64,000 bases of DNA, from assembly GCA_020161455.1 (NCBI GenBank), contig JAIUNZ010000008.1, positions 62,001-126,000 on the forward strand, given 5' to 3'. Origin of the DNA: Bacteroidota bacterium. GTDB taxonomy: Bacteria > Bacteroidota > Bacteroidia > Flavobacteriales > Flavobacteriaceae. Position 1 is the stretch's first letter, and each line of letters begins with the position of its first letter. The notes beneath the pieces were generated by a model. That model was not told the origin of the DNA. It saw only the letters and a list, made by a program, of their open reading frames with translations, and ran no database searches. Both the position numbers and the translations under genes were made by a program. Below, piece by piece: positions 26,262 through 34,892 of the stretch.

Positions 26262-26966
26262 ATGAAAAAACTATTCGCAGAATTTTTTGGAACCTTTTGG
26301 CTTGTTTTTGGAGGTTGTGGTAGTGCACTTTTTGCTGCTGGATTTCCCGATTTAGGCATTGGATTTGCAGGTGTTGCTTTGGCATTTGGACTTACCGTTT
26401 TGACAATGGTTTATGCTGTTGGTCACATTTCAGGCGGTCATTTTAATCCCGCAGTTTCTTTCGGGTTATGGGCTGGAGGAAGATTTTCGGCTAAAGAGTT
26501 AGTTTCTTACATTGTTTCTCAATGTCTTGGAGCAATTTGTGGTGCAGGAACATTATTTTATATACTTGCAGGAAAAGAAGGTTTTGTAATCGACAATACG
26601 AAGGCTGGTGCATTTGCCACTAACGGTTATGGCACATTTTCTCCTGATGGTTATTCAATGTGGGCTGCCTTTACTGCTGAATTTGTATTGACAATGTTCT
26701 TTTTAATAGTAATTTTAGGAGCAACCGATAAATTTGCTAATGGAAAATTTGCTGGAATTGCAATCGGGTTAGCATTAACATTAATTCATTTGATTAGTAT
26801 TCCCATAACCAATACTTCTGTAAATCCAGCTCGTTCTACATCGCAAGCACTATTTGCACAAGGAGAATCGTTATCACAATTATGGTTATTTTGGTTGGCA
26901 CCAATTGCAGGGGCTATTGTTGGTGGTTTGATCTATAAAATGCTTTTGCAAAAAACAGAAGAATAA
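26262..26966 (+). CDS. aqpZ: Aquaporin Z
   Basis: A 234-residue water channel with six membrane helices and both re-entrant NPA loops: [10 protein letters not shown] (about 62) and [13 protein letters not shown] (about 188). The second loop Arg follows NPA, and His in the HLI...NTSVNPARS context fits the narrow AqpZ-type selectivity filter rather than a glycerol facilitator. Monocistronic in appearance. TAAATTTG at 26230-26237 is a possible -7 box. Confidence 0.93.
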   Translation: MKKLFAEFFGTFWLVFGGCGSALFAAGFPDLGIGFAGVALAFGLTVLTMVYAVGHISGGHFNPAVSFGLWAGGRFSAKELVSYIVSQCLGAICGAGTLFYILAGKEGFVIDNTKAGAFATNGYGTFSPDGYSMWAAFTAEFVLTMFFLIVILGATDKFANGKFAGIAIGLALTLIHLISIPITNTSVNPARSTSQALFAQGESLSQLWLFWLAPIAGAIVGGLIYKMLLQKTEE

Positions 26967-27037
26967 ATTAGTATTTATATATTCATTTAAAGAAAAAAGA
27001 ATATTATTTCTGAATTTTTTTTCTGTATTTTTATAAT

Positions 27038-27640
27038 ATGAATTCACTTTTTCCAAAAGATAAATTAATTTTCGATATTCCAAATGCGGAAGTAGAATAT
27101 TATGGTCAATTTTTCGATGAAATACAAGCAAATAAACTTTTTGAAACCTTAAAAAACGAAATTCCATGGCAGCAGGATATGATTACTGTTTTTGGAAAAA
27201 CACATCCACAACCTAGATTGACATCACTTTTTGGTAACGATGGAAAACAATATAGCTACTCTAATATCATAATGCAGCCAAATCCTTGGATTGCTGTCTT
27301 AACTTTTATTAAAGAAGAGGTAGAAAAAATATGCCATGAAAAATTTACAACTGTTTTATTGAATTATTATCGTGATGGAAAGGACAGCAATGGTTGGCAT
27401 GCCGATAATGAAAAAGAATTGGGGATAAACCCAATACTAGCTTCAGTGAGTTTAGGTGCTGAACGGATGTTTCATTTGAAACATAATCTAATCAATGACC
27501 AAATGTTAAAAATCAATCTCGAACATGGAAGTTTGTTGGTTATGAAAGGAGAAACTCAACATTTTTGGAAACATCAAATTCCTAAAACAGCAAAATCTAT
27601 TGGTTCACGAATAAATCTTACCTTTAGAATTCTGAAATAA
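27038..27640 (+). CDS. alkB: AlkB-like alpha-ketoglutarate-dependent dioxygenase
   Basis: A 200-residue Fe(II)/2-oxoglutarate oxygenase. The metal facial triad is in GWHADNEKELG (HxD, about 120-122) and in the distal His of MKGETQHFWKHQIPK. The 2-oxoglutarate-binding Arg is in SRINLTFR at the C-terminus. LNYYRDGKDSNGWHAD and LGAERMFHLKH match the ALKBH2/3-like bacterial group, which repairs alkylated bases (1-methyladenine, 3-methylcytosine). It lies 11 bp before the hydroxylase gene. Confidence 0.88.
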   Translation: MNSLFPKDKLIFDIPNAEVEYYGQFFDEIQANKLFETLKNEIPWQQDMITVFGKTHPQPRLTSLFGNDGKQYSYSNIIMQPNPWIAVLTFIKEEVEKICHEKFTTVLLNYYRDGKDSNGWHADNEKELGINPILASVSLGAERMFHLKHNLINDQMLKINLEHGSLLVMKGETQHFWKHQIPKTAKSIGSRINLTFRILK

Positions 27641-27651
27641 AGTTATAACTT

Positions 27652-28476
27652 ATGAATGTTATTATTTCTTATTTTTCATCCATTCCTTCATCTCACCGTG
27701 CAATAATTCTAGCAGGTGGAATTACTTTTTTTTGGTTGATAGAATCAGCCATTCCATTTATCAAATTCAACTATAACAAATGGCAACATGCTCGAATTAA
27801 TATATTTTTTACGCTAACAACTGTTATTGTAAATTTTGCTTTGGCAGTATTTATATTCAAAACGGCCAATTGGACAACCGAAACTCAATTTGGAATTTTG
27901 AATTGGTTACCAACAATGAATCCATGGTTTTTCGCTATTGTAGGCTTGTTGCTTTTAGATTTAATAGGTGCATATTTAGTACATTTAATAGAACATAAAG
28001 TCAAATTTTTATGGCGATTTCACCTTATACATCATACCGATACATGGATTGATATTACAACTGCCAATCGTCATCATCCAGGCGAAAGTGTTTTACGATT
28101 TGTTTTTACCATCGTTGGAGTGTTTATAGTTGGCGCACCTATGTGGATGGTTTTTCTATATCAAACGTTGTCCGTAGTGGCAACACAATTCAATCATGCG
28201 AATATTGTTTTACCAAAAAGGCTGGATGTTTTTTTGAGTTATTTCATAGTTTCTCCCGACATGCACAAAGTACATCATCATTATGTTTTGCCATATACGG
28301 ATTGTAATTATGGTAATATTTTTTCAATTTGGGATAGACTTTTTGGTACTTATATGACTTTGGATAGAGAAAAACTAATTTATGGAGTTGACACACACAT
28401 GAAGCCCGAAGAGCACAATAGGTTAACTAATCTGTTGCGAATTCCATTTCAAAAAAATAAAAATACAATCCATTAA
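27652..28476 (+). CDS. Fatty acid hydroxylase/sterol desaturase family protein
   Basis: A 274-residue membrane di-iron enzyme. The eight-His cluster is visible: HLIEHK (about 107), HLIHHTD (about 125), NRHHPGES, and HKVHHHYVLPYTDCNYGN (about 205). Four hydrophobic segments surround it. Members hydroxylate or desaturate lipids such as carotenoids, sterols or fatty acids; the exact substrate cannot be read from sequence. Probably co-transcribed with the AlkB-like gene. Confidence 0.88.
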   Translation: MNVIISYFSSIPSSHRAIILAGGITFFWLIESAIPFIKFNYNKWQHARINIFFTLTTVIVNFALAVFIFKTANWTTETQFGILNWLPTMNPWFFAIVGLLLLDLIGAYLVHLIEHKVKFLWRFHLIHHTDTWIDITTANRHHPGESVLRFVFTIVGVFIVGAPMWMVFLYQTLSVVATQFNHANIVLPKRLDVFLSYFIVSPDMHKVHHHYVLPYTDCNYGNIFSIWDRLFGTYMTLDREKLIYGVDTHMKPEEHNRLTNLLRIPFQKNKNTIH

Positions 28477-28569
28477 GTATAAAAATTACATTAAATTTTG
28501 TGAACCAATTATTTTTTTTCTTAATATTGACTTGTTAAATTAATTAAAAATAAAATTGCTTTTACAGAA

Positions 28570-28845
28570 ATGAAAAAAAGTAGACAAGTAACACTAGACA
28601 ACGAACAAATAGAACGGGTTGTAACAATGGCACAAGAGGAAAAAAAACCTTTTGAGACAATAAAAGCAGAATTTGGAATAAACGAAAATGAAGTAATCGA
28701 GATTCTAAAAAAACGCTTGACTAAAGATAAATTTGAACTTTGGAAAAAGAAAGCCCAAGGAAATAAACCAAAAATAAAACCAAAATTTGATGATTTTGAT
28801 GAAGATTTAGAAGGAAAATATTATATAAAAAATAAATTTGATTAA
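28570..28845 (+). CDS. TIGR03643 family protein, copy 1
   Basis: 91 residues. NEQIERVVTMAQEEKKPFETI, FGINENEVIEILKK and KFELWKKKAQGN match TIGR03643 (DUF2805), a small basic helix-turn-helix-like family. A Lys-rich tail ends in acidic residues (FDDFDEDLEG). Function is unknown; a nucleic-acid-binding role is an inference from fold-like pattern and charge. A terminator separates it from its paralogue. Confidence 0.82.
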   Translation: MKKSRQVTLDNEQIERVVTMAQEEKKPFETIKAEFGINENEVIEILKKRLTKDKFELWKKKAQGNKPKIKPKFDDFDEDLEGKYYIKNKFD

Positions 28846-28850
28846 AAATT

Positions 28851-28877
28851 AACTCTTGTTCAACAAGAGTTTTTTTA
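28851..28877 (+). terminator. Intrinsic terminator between the TIGR03643 genes
   Basis: An 8-bp stem (28851-28858 with 28864-28871) has a 5-nt loop followed by a T-rich run, 6 bp after the stop codon of the first copy. Confidence 0.75.
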
Positions 28878-28898
28878 TTTAATTCCGACTTTTGTTTA

Positions 28899-29180
28899 AT
28901 GCATAAAAAAGTTTTTACTGAAGTTGAAATAGATCGAATTATCGAAATGGCATGGGAAGACAGAACCACTTTTGATGCTATTACTTTTCAGTTTGGTATC
29001 TCAGAACAACAAACTATCGAAATAATGCGGAGAGAAATGAAACTTTCAAGTTTCAAACTTTGGCGAAAAAGAGTTCAAGGCAGAGAATCAAAACATGCAA
29101 AGTTACGTGTGAATACCTTTGGTCGTTTTAAAAGTAGATTACAAAGACAAATTACCCAGAATAAAATTTCTAAACGATAG
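28899..29180 (+). CDS. TIGR03643 family protein, copy 2
   Basis: 93 residues. EVEIDRIIEMAWEDRTTFDAI, FQFGISEQQTIEIMRRE and SFKLWRKRVQGRESKH are the TIGR03643 core and align clearly with the gene just upstream. The C-terminal ~30 residues are strongly basic, unlike the acidic tail of copy 1, so the two may not be redundant. Function unknown. Confidence 0.85.
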   Translation: MHKKVFTEVEIDRIIEMAWEDRTTFDAITFQFGISEQQTIEIMRREMKLSSFKLWRKRVQGRESKHAKLRVNTFGRFKSRLQRQITQNKISKR

Positions 29181-29265
29181 ATTTTTTAGTTAATCCTTTC
29201 TTAAAATTAAAATCAATTGTAACGAATAGTTATTTTTGTTTACTTATTTGAAAAATTAATTTAAA

Positions 29266-31122
29266 ATGAAAAAACATATTGTAACTGCTTTATTAATCGT
29301 GCTTAATTGGAATGTTATTGTATTTGCTCAAAACAAACAAAATGCAACTCCAGTAAAAGCAATAATTGATCTCAATACGATTGAAGACGATAGAGTAAAA
29401 GTGGTAATGATTCCACAAAAAACAACCAAAGAAGAAATCATTTTTCAAATTCCAAAGACAGTTCCAGGAACCTATTCAGCTGATAATTATGGAAGATATA
29501 TCGACGAATTAAAAGCTTTTGATACCAATAAAAAAGAATTAAAAGTTGAAAAAACCGACGACAATACTTGGAAAATCAGCAATGCAAAGACACTTTCGCA
29601 AATTGTATATTTCGTAAACGACACTTATGACACCGAAACCGGTAGAGGTTTTGGCAAAGAAGAAATTTTCTCTCCTGCTGGTTCCAATATTTTAAAAGGT
29701 AAAAATTTCATGCTAAATAACCATTGTTTTATTGGATATTTCGATGGAAATCCTGATGTAAAATATAGCGTAACCATCAATCATCCATCAGATCTAGTTG
29801 GGTCAACATCCCTAAACGATGCAGATAAAAGCCCAACAATTGATGTATTCAACGTAGAACGTTATTTCGATTTGACTGACAATCCAATCATGTATTGTAA
29901 ATCGAATTCAGAAACATTTACCTTTGATGGAATGGAAATTCTGTTCAGCGTTTATTCGCCAAATGGAGTGCATACTGCCAAATCATTGTTACCCGATTTA
30001 GAAAAAATGATGCGTGCCCAAAAAACTTTTTTAGGACCAATAAACGATAACAAAAAATATACCGTTTTACTCTATTTATCTGAATCGAATAAACGCGACG
30101 CCAAAGGATATGGTGCTCTAGAACATCATACGTGTACAAGCGTTGTTTTTCCAGAAGAAATGCCAGCAGATATGCTGGGCAAACAAATTATTGACGTGGT
30201 TTCACATGAGTTTTTCCATATTGTAACTCCATTAAGTATTCACTCTAAAGAAATTCAATATTTTGATTACAATAACCCTAAAATGTCTGAACACCTTTGG
30301 ATGTATGAAGGCGTTACCGAATATTTCGCCAACCTCTTCCAAATTAATCAAGGTCTAATTGATCAAGACGAATTCTATCAAAGAATGTTGGGTAAAATAA
30401 GCAATGCATCAAGATTTGACGACACCATGTCATTTACCGAAATGAGTAAAAACGTGCTTGTAAAACCATACAAAGACCAATATTTAAACGTATATGAAAA
30501 AGGCGCATTAATCGGAATGTGTATCGACATCATCATTCGCGAAAAAAGCAATGGTGAAAGAGGAATTCTCGATTTAATGAAAAAACTATCCAAGGAATAC
30601 GGTGTAAACAAGCCTTTTAATGATGACGAACTTTTTGCCAAAATAACATCATTAACTTACCCCGAAGTTGGACAATTTTTAATAACCCATGTTTCAGGAA
30701 CAACACCGATAGATTACGAATTGTATTTTACCAAAATGGGTGTCGGAAAAGGAAAAAATAGTGTTCCTGCCAATCCTTTTTTGAAAGAGCAAACACCTTA
30801 TATTAAGGTAAATCCTGCTACAAAAGAAATTGCAGTAGCCACTAATTTAGAATTAAATGATTTTTTCAAGAATTTAGACATCAAACCTGACGATATCATT
30901 TTAGCAATCAATAATGTCAATTATAACCTCGATAACATATACGAAATGGTAATGGAAAGTCAAAATTGGAACCAAGATGATGCCATTTCAGTTAAAATAA
31001 AAAGAGATGGAAAAGAACAAACCATCAACGGAAAAGTTAAGTTAACAATGGAAGAAATTGATGCCTATAAACTAATTGATGAGTCAAAAGCAAAATTAAA
31101 TCAAGCTTGGTTAAAAGGATAA
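29266..31122 (+). CDS. M61 family (glycyl aminopeptidase-like) metallopeptidase
   Basis: 618 residues with a signal peptide (ending VIVFAQ, about 22). An N-terminal beta-sandwich domain precedes the thermolysin-like catalytic domain. The zinc site is HEFFH (about 313-317), with the third ligand in MYEGVTEYFANLF (about 347). A PDZ domain follows at about 520-590 (DDIILAINNV). The architecture matches M61 peptidases with PDZ, which release N-terminal Gly/Ala from peptides in the periplasm. A TATTTTTG lies at 29231-29238. Confidence 0.9.
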   Translation: MKKHIVTALLIVLNWNVIVFAQNKQNATPVKAIIDLNTIEDDRVKVVMIPQKTTKEEIIFQIPKTVPGTYSADNYGRYIDELKAFDTNKKELKVEKTDDNTWKISNAKTLSQIVYFVNDTYDTETGRGFGKEEIFSPAGSNILKGKNFMLNNHCFIGYFDGNPDVKYSVTINHPSDLVGSTSLNDADKSPTIDVFNVERYFDLTDNPIMYCKSNSETFTFDGMEILFSVYSPNGVHTAKSLLPDLEKMMRAQKTFLGPINDNKKYTVLLYLSESNKRDAKGYGALEHHTCTSVVFPEEMPADMLGKQIIDVVSHEFFHIVTPLSIHSKEIQYFDYNNPKMSEHLWMYEGVTEYFANLFQINQGLIDQDEFYQRMLGKISNASRFDDTMSFTEMSKNVLVKPYKDQYLNVYEKGALIGMCIDIIIREKSNGERGILDLMKKLSKEYGVNKPFNDDELFAKITSLTYPEVGQFLITHVSGTTPIDYELYFTKMGVGKGKNSVPANPFLKEQTPYIKVNPATKEIAVATNLELNDFFKNLDIKPDDIILAINNVNYNLDNIYEMVMESQNWNQDDAISVKIKRDGKEQTINGKVKLTMEEIDAYKLIDESKAKLNQAWLKG

Positions 31123-31150
31123 TCATACTTTACTTTTCTTTCCATAAAAA

Positions 31151-31183
31151 ATGCCCCAAATAGTGTCTAACTTTTTGGGGCAT
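31151..31183. terminator. Hairpin after the M61 gene
   Basis: A perfect 10-bp stem (31151-31160 with 31174-31183) has a 13-nt loop. A T run follows only about 15 bases later on the + strand; on the - strand T5 follows at once. It probably ends M61 transcription, but the fit to an intrinsic terminator is imperfect. Confidence 0.45.
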
Positions 31184-31232
31184 GTTCAATTTTGAGGATT
31201 TTTTTTAGTAGTATTGCACAAAATTCATCAAA

Positions 31233-31949
31233 ATGCGTAAAATTGTTTTATCTCTAATCATTGTAATTTTTATAATTTCTTGCAAAGAAGAAGCGCCTTC
31301 AACCAAAAACTTTGTACTCACAGGAAATATCAAAGGATTAAAAGAAGGAAAGCTATACATCCAACGAATAAAAGACACCATTTTAATACCAATTGATTCT
31401 ATTACTATTAGTGGTGATTCAAATTTTAAAAGTGAATTTGATTTAGATTCTCCAGAAATGTTGTACTTGTTTTTAGACCGTGGAGTAACAAATTCGCTCG
31501 ATAACAACATACCTTTTTTTGCCGAACCAGGAAAAATGAACATAGAAACCTCTTTAGATTTTTTTACTGCTGATGTCAAAATCACAGGTTCAAAAAATCA
31601 AGAACTTTATGACGAATATAAAAAAGTAATATCGCGTTATGTTGATAAAGATTTAGACTTAATAACAAAACGATTTGAAGCATTAAAGAATAAAAATAGT
31701 AAAGAAATTGAAGAAATTCAAAAAAAACAAGACGCAATAAAAAGGAGCAAATATTTATATACTGCTAATTTTGCTGTTAATCATCCTGATGCCGAAGTTG
31801 CTCCTTATGTAACCTTAGCCGAAATTTATGATATCAATTTCAAATTTCTCGACACCATCCAAAAAACAATGACTCCACGAGTAGCAAAAACACTATACGG
31901 GAAAAAGTTTATGGAATATTATTTAGAACGTAAAAAAATGGAAAAATAA
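31233..31949 (+). CDS. DUF4369-containing lipoprotein
   Basis: 238 residues. The lipobox ISC gives Cys about 17. A DUF4369 domain (about 28-125: FVLTGNIKGLKEGKLYIQRI, then the strand-rich SGDSNFKSEFD) is followed by a long helical segment (about 130-190). In Bacteroidota, DUF4369 is often fused to a thioredoxin-like domain. Here no CxxC thioredoxin domain is present, so this is the stand-alone form. Function unknown. Confidence 0.8.
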   Translation: MRKIVLSLIIVIFIISCKEEAPSTKNFVLTGNIKGLKEGKLYIQRIKDTILIPIDSITISGDSNFKSEFDLDSPEMLYLFLDRGVTNSLDNNIPFFAEPGKMNIETSLDFFTADVKITGSKNQELYDEYKKVISRYVDKDLDLITKRFEALKNKNSKEIEEIQKKQDAIKRSKYLYTANFAVNHPDAEVAPYVTLAEIYDINFKFLDTIQKTMTPRVAKTLYGKKFMEYYLERKKMEK

Positions 31950-31998
31950 ATAGAATCTCTTTTTTTAAATAGCTTACTTTTGTTTTTCTTCTACTAAA

Positions 31999-34218
31999 AT
32001 GAAAGACATTCTTCTAATAACACCACCGTTCACACAACTCAATACGCCTTATCCAGCAACGGCATATTTGAAAGGTTTTCTAAATACCAAGCAAATCGAT
32101 TCGTTTCAAATGGATTTGGGAATAGAAGTCATTCTCCAACTTTTCTCAAAAGAAGGACTAAACAATGTTTTTTGTCACATCGAGGGTAGCATAGATGCCA
32201 ACACTACAACTTCCAACTCCCAAAGAATATATAGTTTACGCGAGGAATACATCAAAACCATTGACAATGTAATTACATTTCTTCAAGGAAAAAATCCATC
32301 GTTGGCTAGGCAAATTTGCAGTAGAAATTTTCTTCCAGAATCATCAAGATTTAACCAATTAGACGATATGGAATGGGCATTCGGAATCATGGGGATGCAA
32401 GATAAAGCCAAACATTTTGCAACTTTATATCTAGAAGACCTTTCCGATTTCATAGTGGAAATAGTCGATGAAAACTTCGGTTTTAGTCGGTATGCAGAGC
32501 GTTTAGGAAGAAGTGCCAATTCCTTTGATGAATTATACTCAAAACTACAAGAAGATTTTACTTATATAGATGGGATTACTTTAAAAATTCTAAAGGAAAG
32601 AATAGAAGAAGTACGCCCCAAATTAGTATTACTTTCCGTTCCATTTCCAGGAAATTTATACAGTGCATTCCGTTGCGCACAATGGATTAAAAAATATCAT
32701 CCAACAATAAAAATAGCAATGGGTGGTGGTTTTCCAAACACAGAACTTAGAAGTCTAAAAGACAAACGGGTTTTCGAATTTTTTGATTTCATAACCTTAG
32801 ATGACGGTGAGCTTCCAGTAGAATTATTGAATCAAAATGTATGTCTCACTGAGAGTAGTCAAAGTGCTTCAAAATCTGAATTTAAAAGAACATTTCTCCT
32901 TGAAAATAATGAAGTAATTTATAAAAATAATTCTACAAAAAACGACTACAAACAAAGCGAAATTGGAACACCTGATTACTCCGATTTATTATTAGACCAA
33001 TACATTTCAGTAATAGAAATAGCTAATCCAATGCATAGTTTATGGAGCGACGGACGATGGAACAAACTCACCATGGCGCACGGTTGCTATTGGGGAAAAT
33101 GTACTTTTTGTGACATTTCGTTAGATTATATAAAACTCTATGAACCTATTGCAGCCAAAACATTGGTCAATAGGATGGAAGAATTGATAGCACAAACTGG
33201 TGAAAACGGATTTCATTTTGTAGATGAAGCAGCACCGCCAGCATTAATGCGTGAAGTTGCTTTAGAAATTATCCGAAGAAAATTAATAGTTACCTGGTGG
33301 ACCAACATTCGATTTGAAAAAAGTTTTACTCATGATTTGTGTGTTCTTTTAAAAGAATCAGGATGCATAGCCGTTTCTGGAGGATTGGAAGTTGCCTCGG
33401 ATAGATTATTGGAATTAATCAAAAAAGGAGTAACTGTCGAGCAAGTGGCACATGTAACTCGCAACTTAACCGAGTCTGGAATCATGGTGCATGCTTATAT
33501 GATGTATGGTTATCCAACTCAAACCATTCAAGAAACGATTGATAGCCTAGAAATGGTGCGTCAATTATTTGAAGTAGGCGTTCTACAATCAGGATTTTGG
33601 CATCAGTTCGCCATGACAGCGCATTCACCAATTGGATTAAACCCAGAAGAATTTGGAGTAATTCCAAAAAACACATCCTTTGGAGAGGTACTTTTTGCAA
33701 ACAATGATATTGAATTCAAAGACAAAACAGGTATTAATCATGGAAAATTTAGTTTTGGATTAAAGAAATCATTGTTCAATTATATGCATGGTATTTGTTT
33801 TGAATACGAGTTGCAAGATTGGTTTGATTTTAAAATTCCAAGAACAAAAATTGCTCCCGATTTTATCATTTCTTGTTTAGAAAAAGAAGCTAATTTTTCA
33901 GTTAAACCTACGGCAAAAGTATTTTGGATAGGAGGAAAGCCCATTTTAGAGCATTATACAAAATCAAAAAAAGGAACGACTTGGCAAATGACTAAAATGA
34001 CTTTTTATCAAAAAATCAAAACGATTGAAATAAATCTAGAATCAGAAAAAGCATTTTGGTTGAAAAAAAATTTAGAAAAAATTTCGATAGAGAATACGTT
34101 TTCAATGACGTTCAGTCAATTAAAATCTGATTTTGAAACAACCATGCAAGATTTTGAACTTTTTTGGTATTCCAAACCAATAGTTACACTAAGAGATTCT
34201 GGACTATTAGTTTTATAA
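31999..34218 (+). CDS. B12-binding-domain radical SAM protein
   Basis: 739 residues. An N-terminal B12-binding-like domain (ILLITPPFTQLNTPYPATAY; VLLSVPFPGNLYSA; AMGGGFPNTEL, up to about 300) precedes a radical SAM domain with the cluster motif GCYWGKCTFCD near residue 362. The spacing is Cys-x4-Cys-x2-Cys rather than the canonical x3. FHFVDEAAPP and VSGGLEVASDRLL follow the TIM-barrel pattern. A further ~170-residue C-terminal region is of unknown function. I infer a methyltransferase or rearrangement enzyme; no substrate or peptide-precursor gene is adjacent. 88 bp upstream of the carboxylase genes. Confidence 0.82.
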   Translation: MKDILLITPPFTQLNTPYPATAYLKGFLNTKQIDSFQMDLGIEVILQLFSKEGLNNVFCHIEGSIDANTTTSNSQRIYSLREEYIKTIDNVITFLQGKNPSLARQICSRNFLPESSRFNQLDDMEWAFGIMGMQDKAKHFATLYLEDLSDFIVEIVDENFGFSRYAERLGRSANSFDELYSKLQEDFTYIDGITLKILKERIEEVRPKLVLLSVPFPGNLYSAFRCAQWIKKYHPTIKIAMGGGFPNTELRSLKDKRVFEFFDFITLDDGELPVELLNQNVCLTESSQSASKSEFKRTFLLENNEVIYKNNSTKNDYKQSEIGTPDYSDLLLDQYISVIEIANPMHSLWSDGRWNKLTMAHGCYWGKCTFCDISLDYIKLYEPIAAKTLVNRMEELIAQTGENGFHFVDEAAPPALMREVALEIIRRKLIVTWWTNIRFEKSFTHDLCVLLKESGCIAVSGGLEVASDRLLELIKKGVTVEQVAHVTRNLTESGIMVHAYMMYGYPTQTIQETIDSLEMVRQLFEVGVLQSGFWHQFAMTAHSPIGLNPEEFGVIPKNTSFGEVLFANNDIEFKDKTGINHGKFSFGLKKSLFNYMHGICFEYELQDWFDFKIPRTKIAPDFIISCLEKEANFSVKPTAKVFWIGGKPILEHYTKSKKGTTWQMTKMTFYQKIKTIEINLESEKAFWLKKNLEKISIENTFSMTFSQLKSDFETTMQDFELFWYSKPIVTLRDSGLLVL

Positions 34219-34306
34219 TTTTTTATAAAATTAAAAGATAATTGATTTTTGACACCACACAATCGATTTCATTTTCTTAAATTTATAACCAATTTAATTG
34301 AAAATT

Positions 34307-34792
34307 ATGCCTTCAAAATACAAACTTTCAGTAAACAATTCAATACATTTTATATTAGATGAAATCGAACTTAAACATCTTGACGCAGTTCGAGACGGAA
34401 AAACAAAGTTTCATGTACTAAAAGAAAATCAACCTTTCCAAGTAGAAATTATCACTATCAATTTTTTGGCAAAAACATATACTATCAAAGTAAATAATAA
34501 TACTTATGAAGTTGCTATTTCAAATGATTTAGACCAATTAATTAGTAATTTAGGAATTGAACGTGGTAAAACAAAAGTGGTTAACGCTATTAAAGCACCA
34601 ATGCCTGGGTTAATACTTGAGGTTAGTGTTTCAGTTGGGCAAACTGTTAAAGAAAATGAACCTTTATTAATTTTGGAAGCCATGAAAATGGAAAACAGTT
34701 TCCTTTCACCAAGAGATGGAATCATAAAATCAATTGCGGTTGAAAAAGGAAATGCAGTAGAAAAAGGACAATTGTTAATTGAGTTTGAGTAA
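34307..34792 (+). CDS. Biotin carboxyl carrier protein/domain subunit of acyl-CoA carboxylase
   Basis: 161 residues from the ATG at 34307; a TTG three codons earlier is unlikely. The C-terminal biotinyl domain (about 95-161) contains IKAPMPGLILEVSV and the biotinylation site LEAMKMENSF (Lys about 125). It is the carrier for the carboxylase encoded by the next two genes. The N-terminal ~90 residues form a separate beta-rich domain, as in carrier subunits of propionyl-CoA-type carboxylases. Confidence 0.9.
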   Translation: MPSKYKLSVNNSIHFILDEIELKHLDAVRDGKTKFHVLKENQPFQVEIITINFLAKTYTIKVNNNTYEVAISNDLDQLISNLGIERGKTKVVNAIKAPMPGLILEVSVSVGQTVKENEPLLILEAMKMENSFLSPRDGIIKSIAVEKGNAVEKGQLLIEFE

Positions 34793-34892
34793 TTAGAGTT
34801 CAATGTTCAGTTATTAGTTTTCAGAATAATTCGAAAAATTGAAACATTACATAATTAAATTAATTTGTGAATTTGAGGTCAAAAAAAATAAA

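Noticed and set aside
31205-31585. 126-codon open frame on the - strand
   Set aside because: Antisense to the DUF4369 lipoprotein; no motif.
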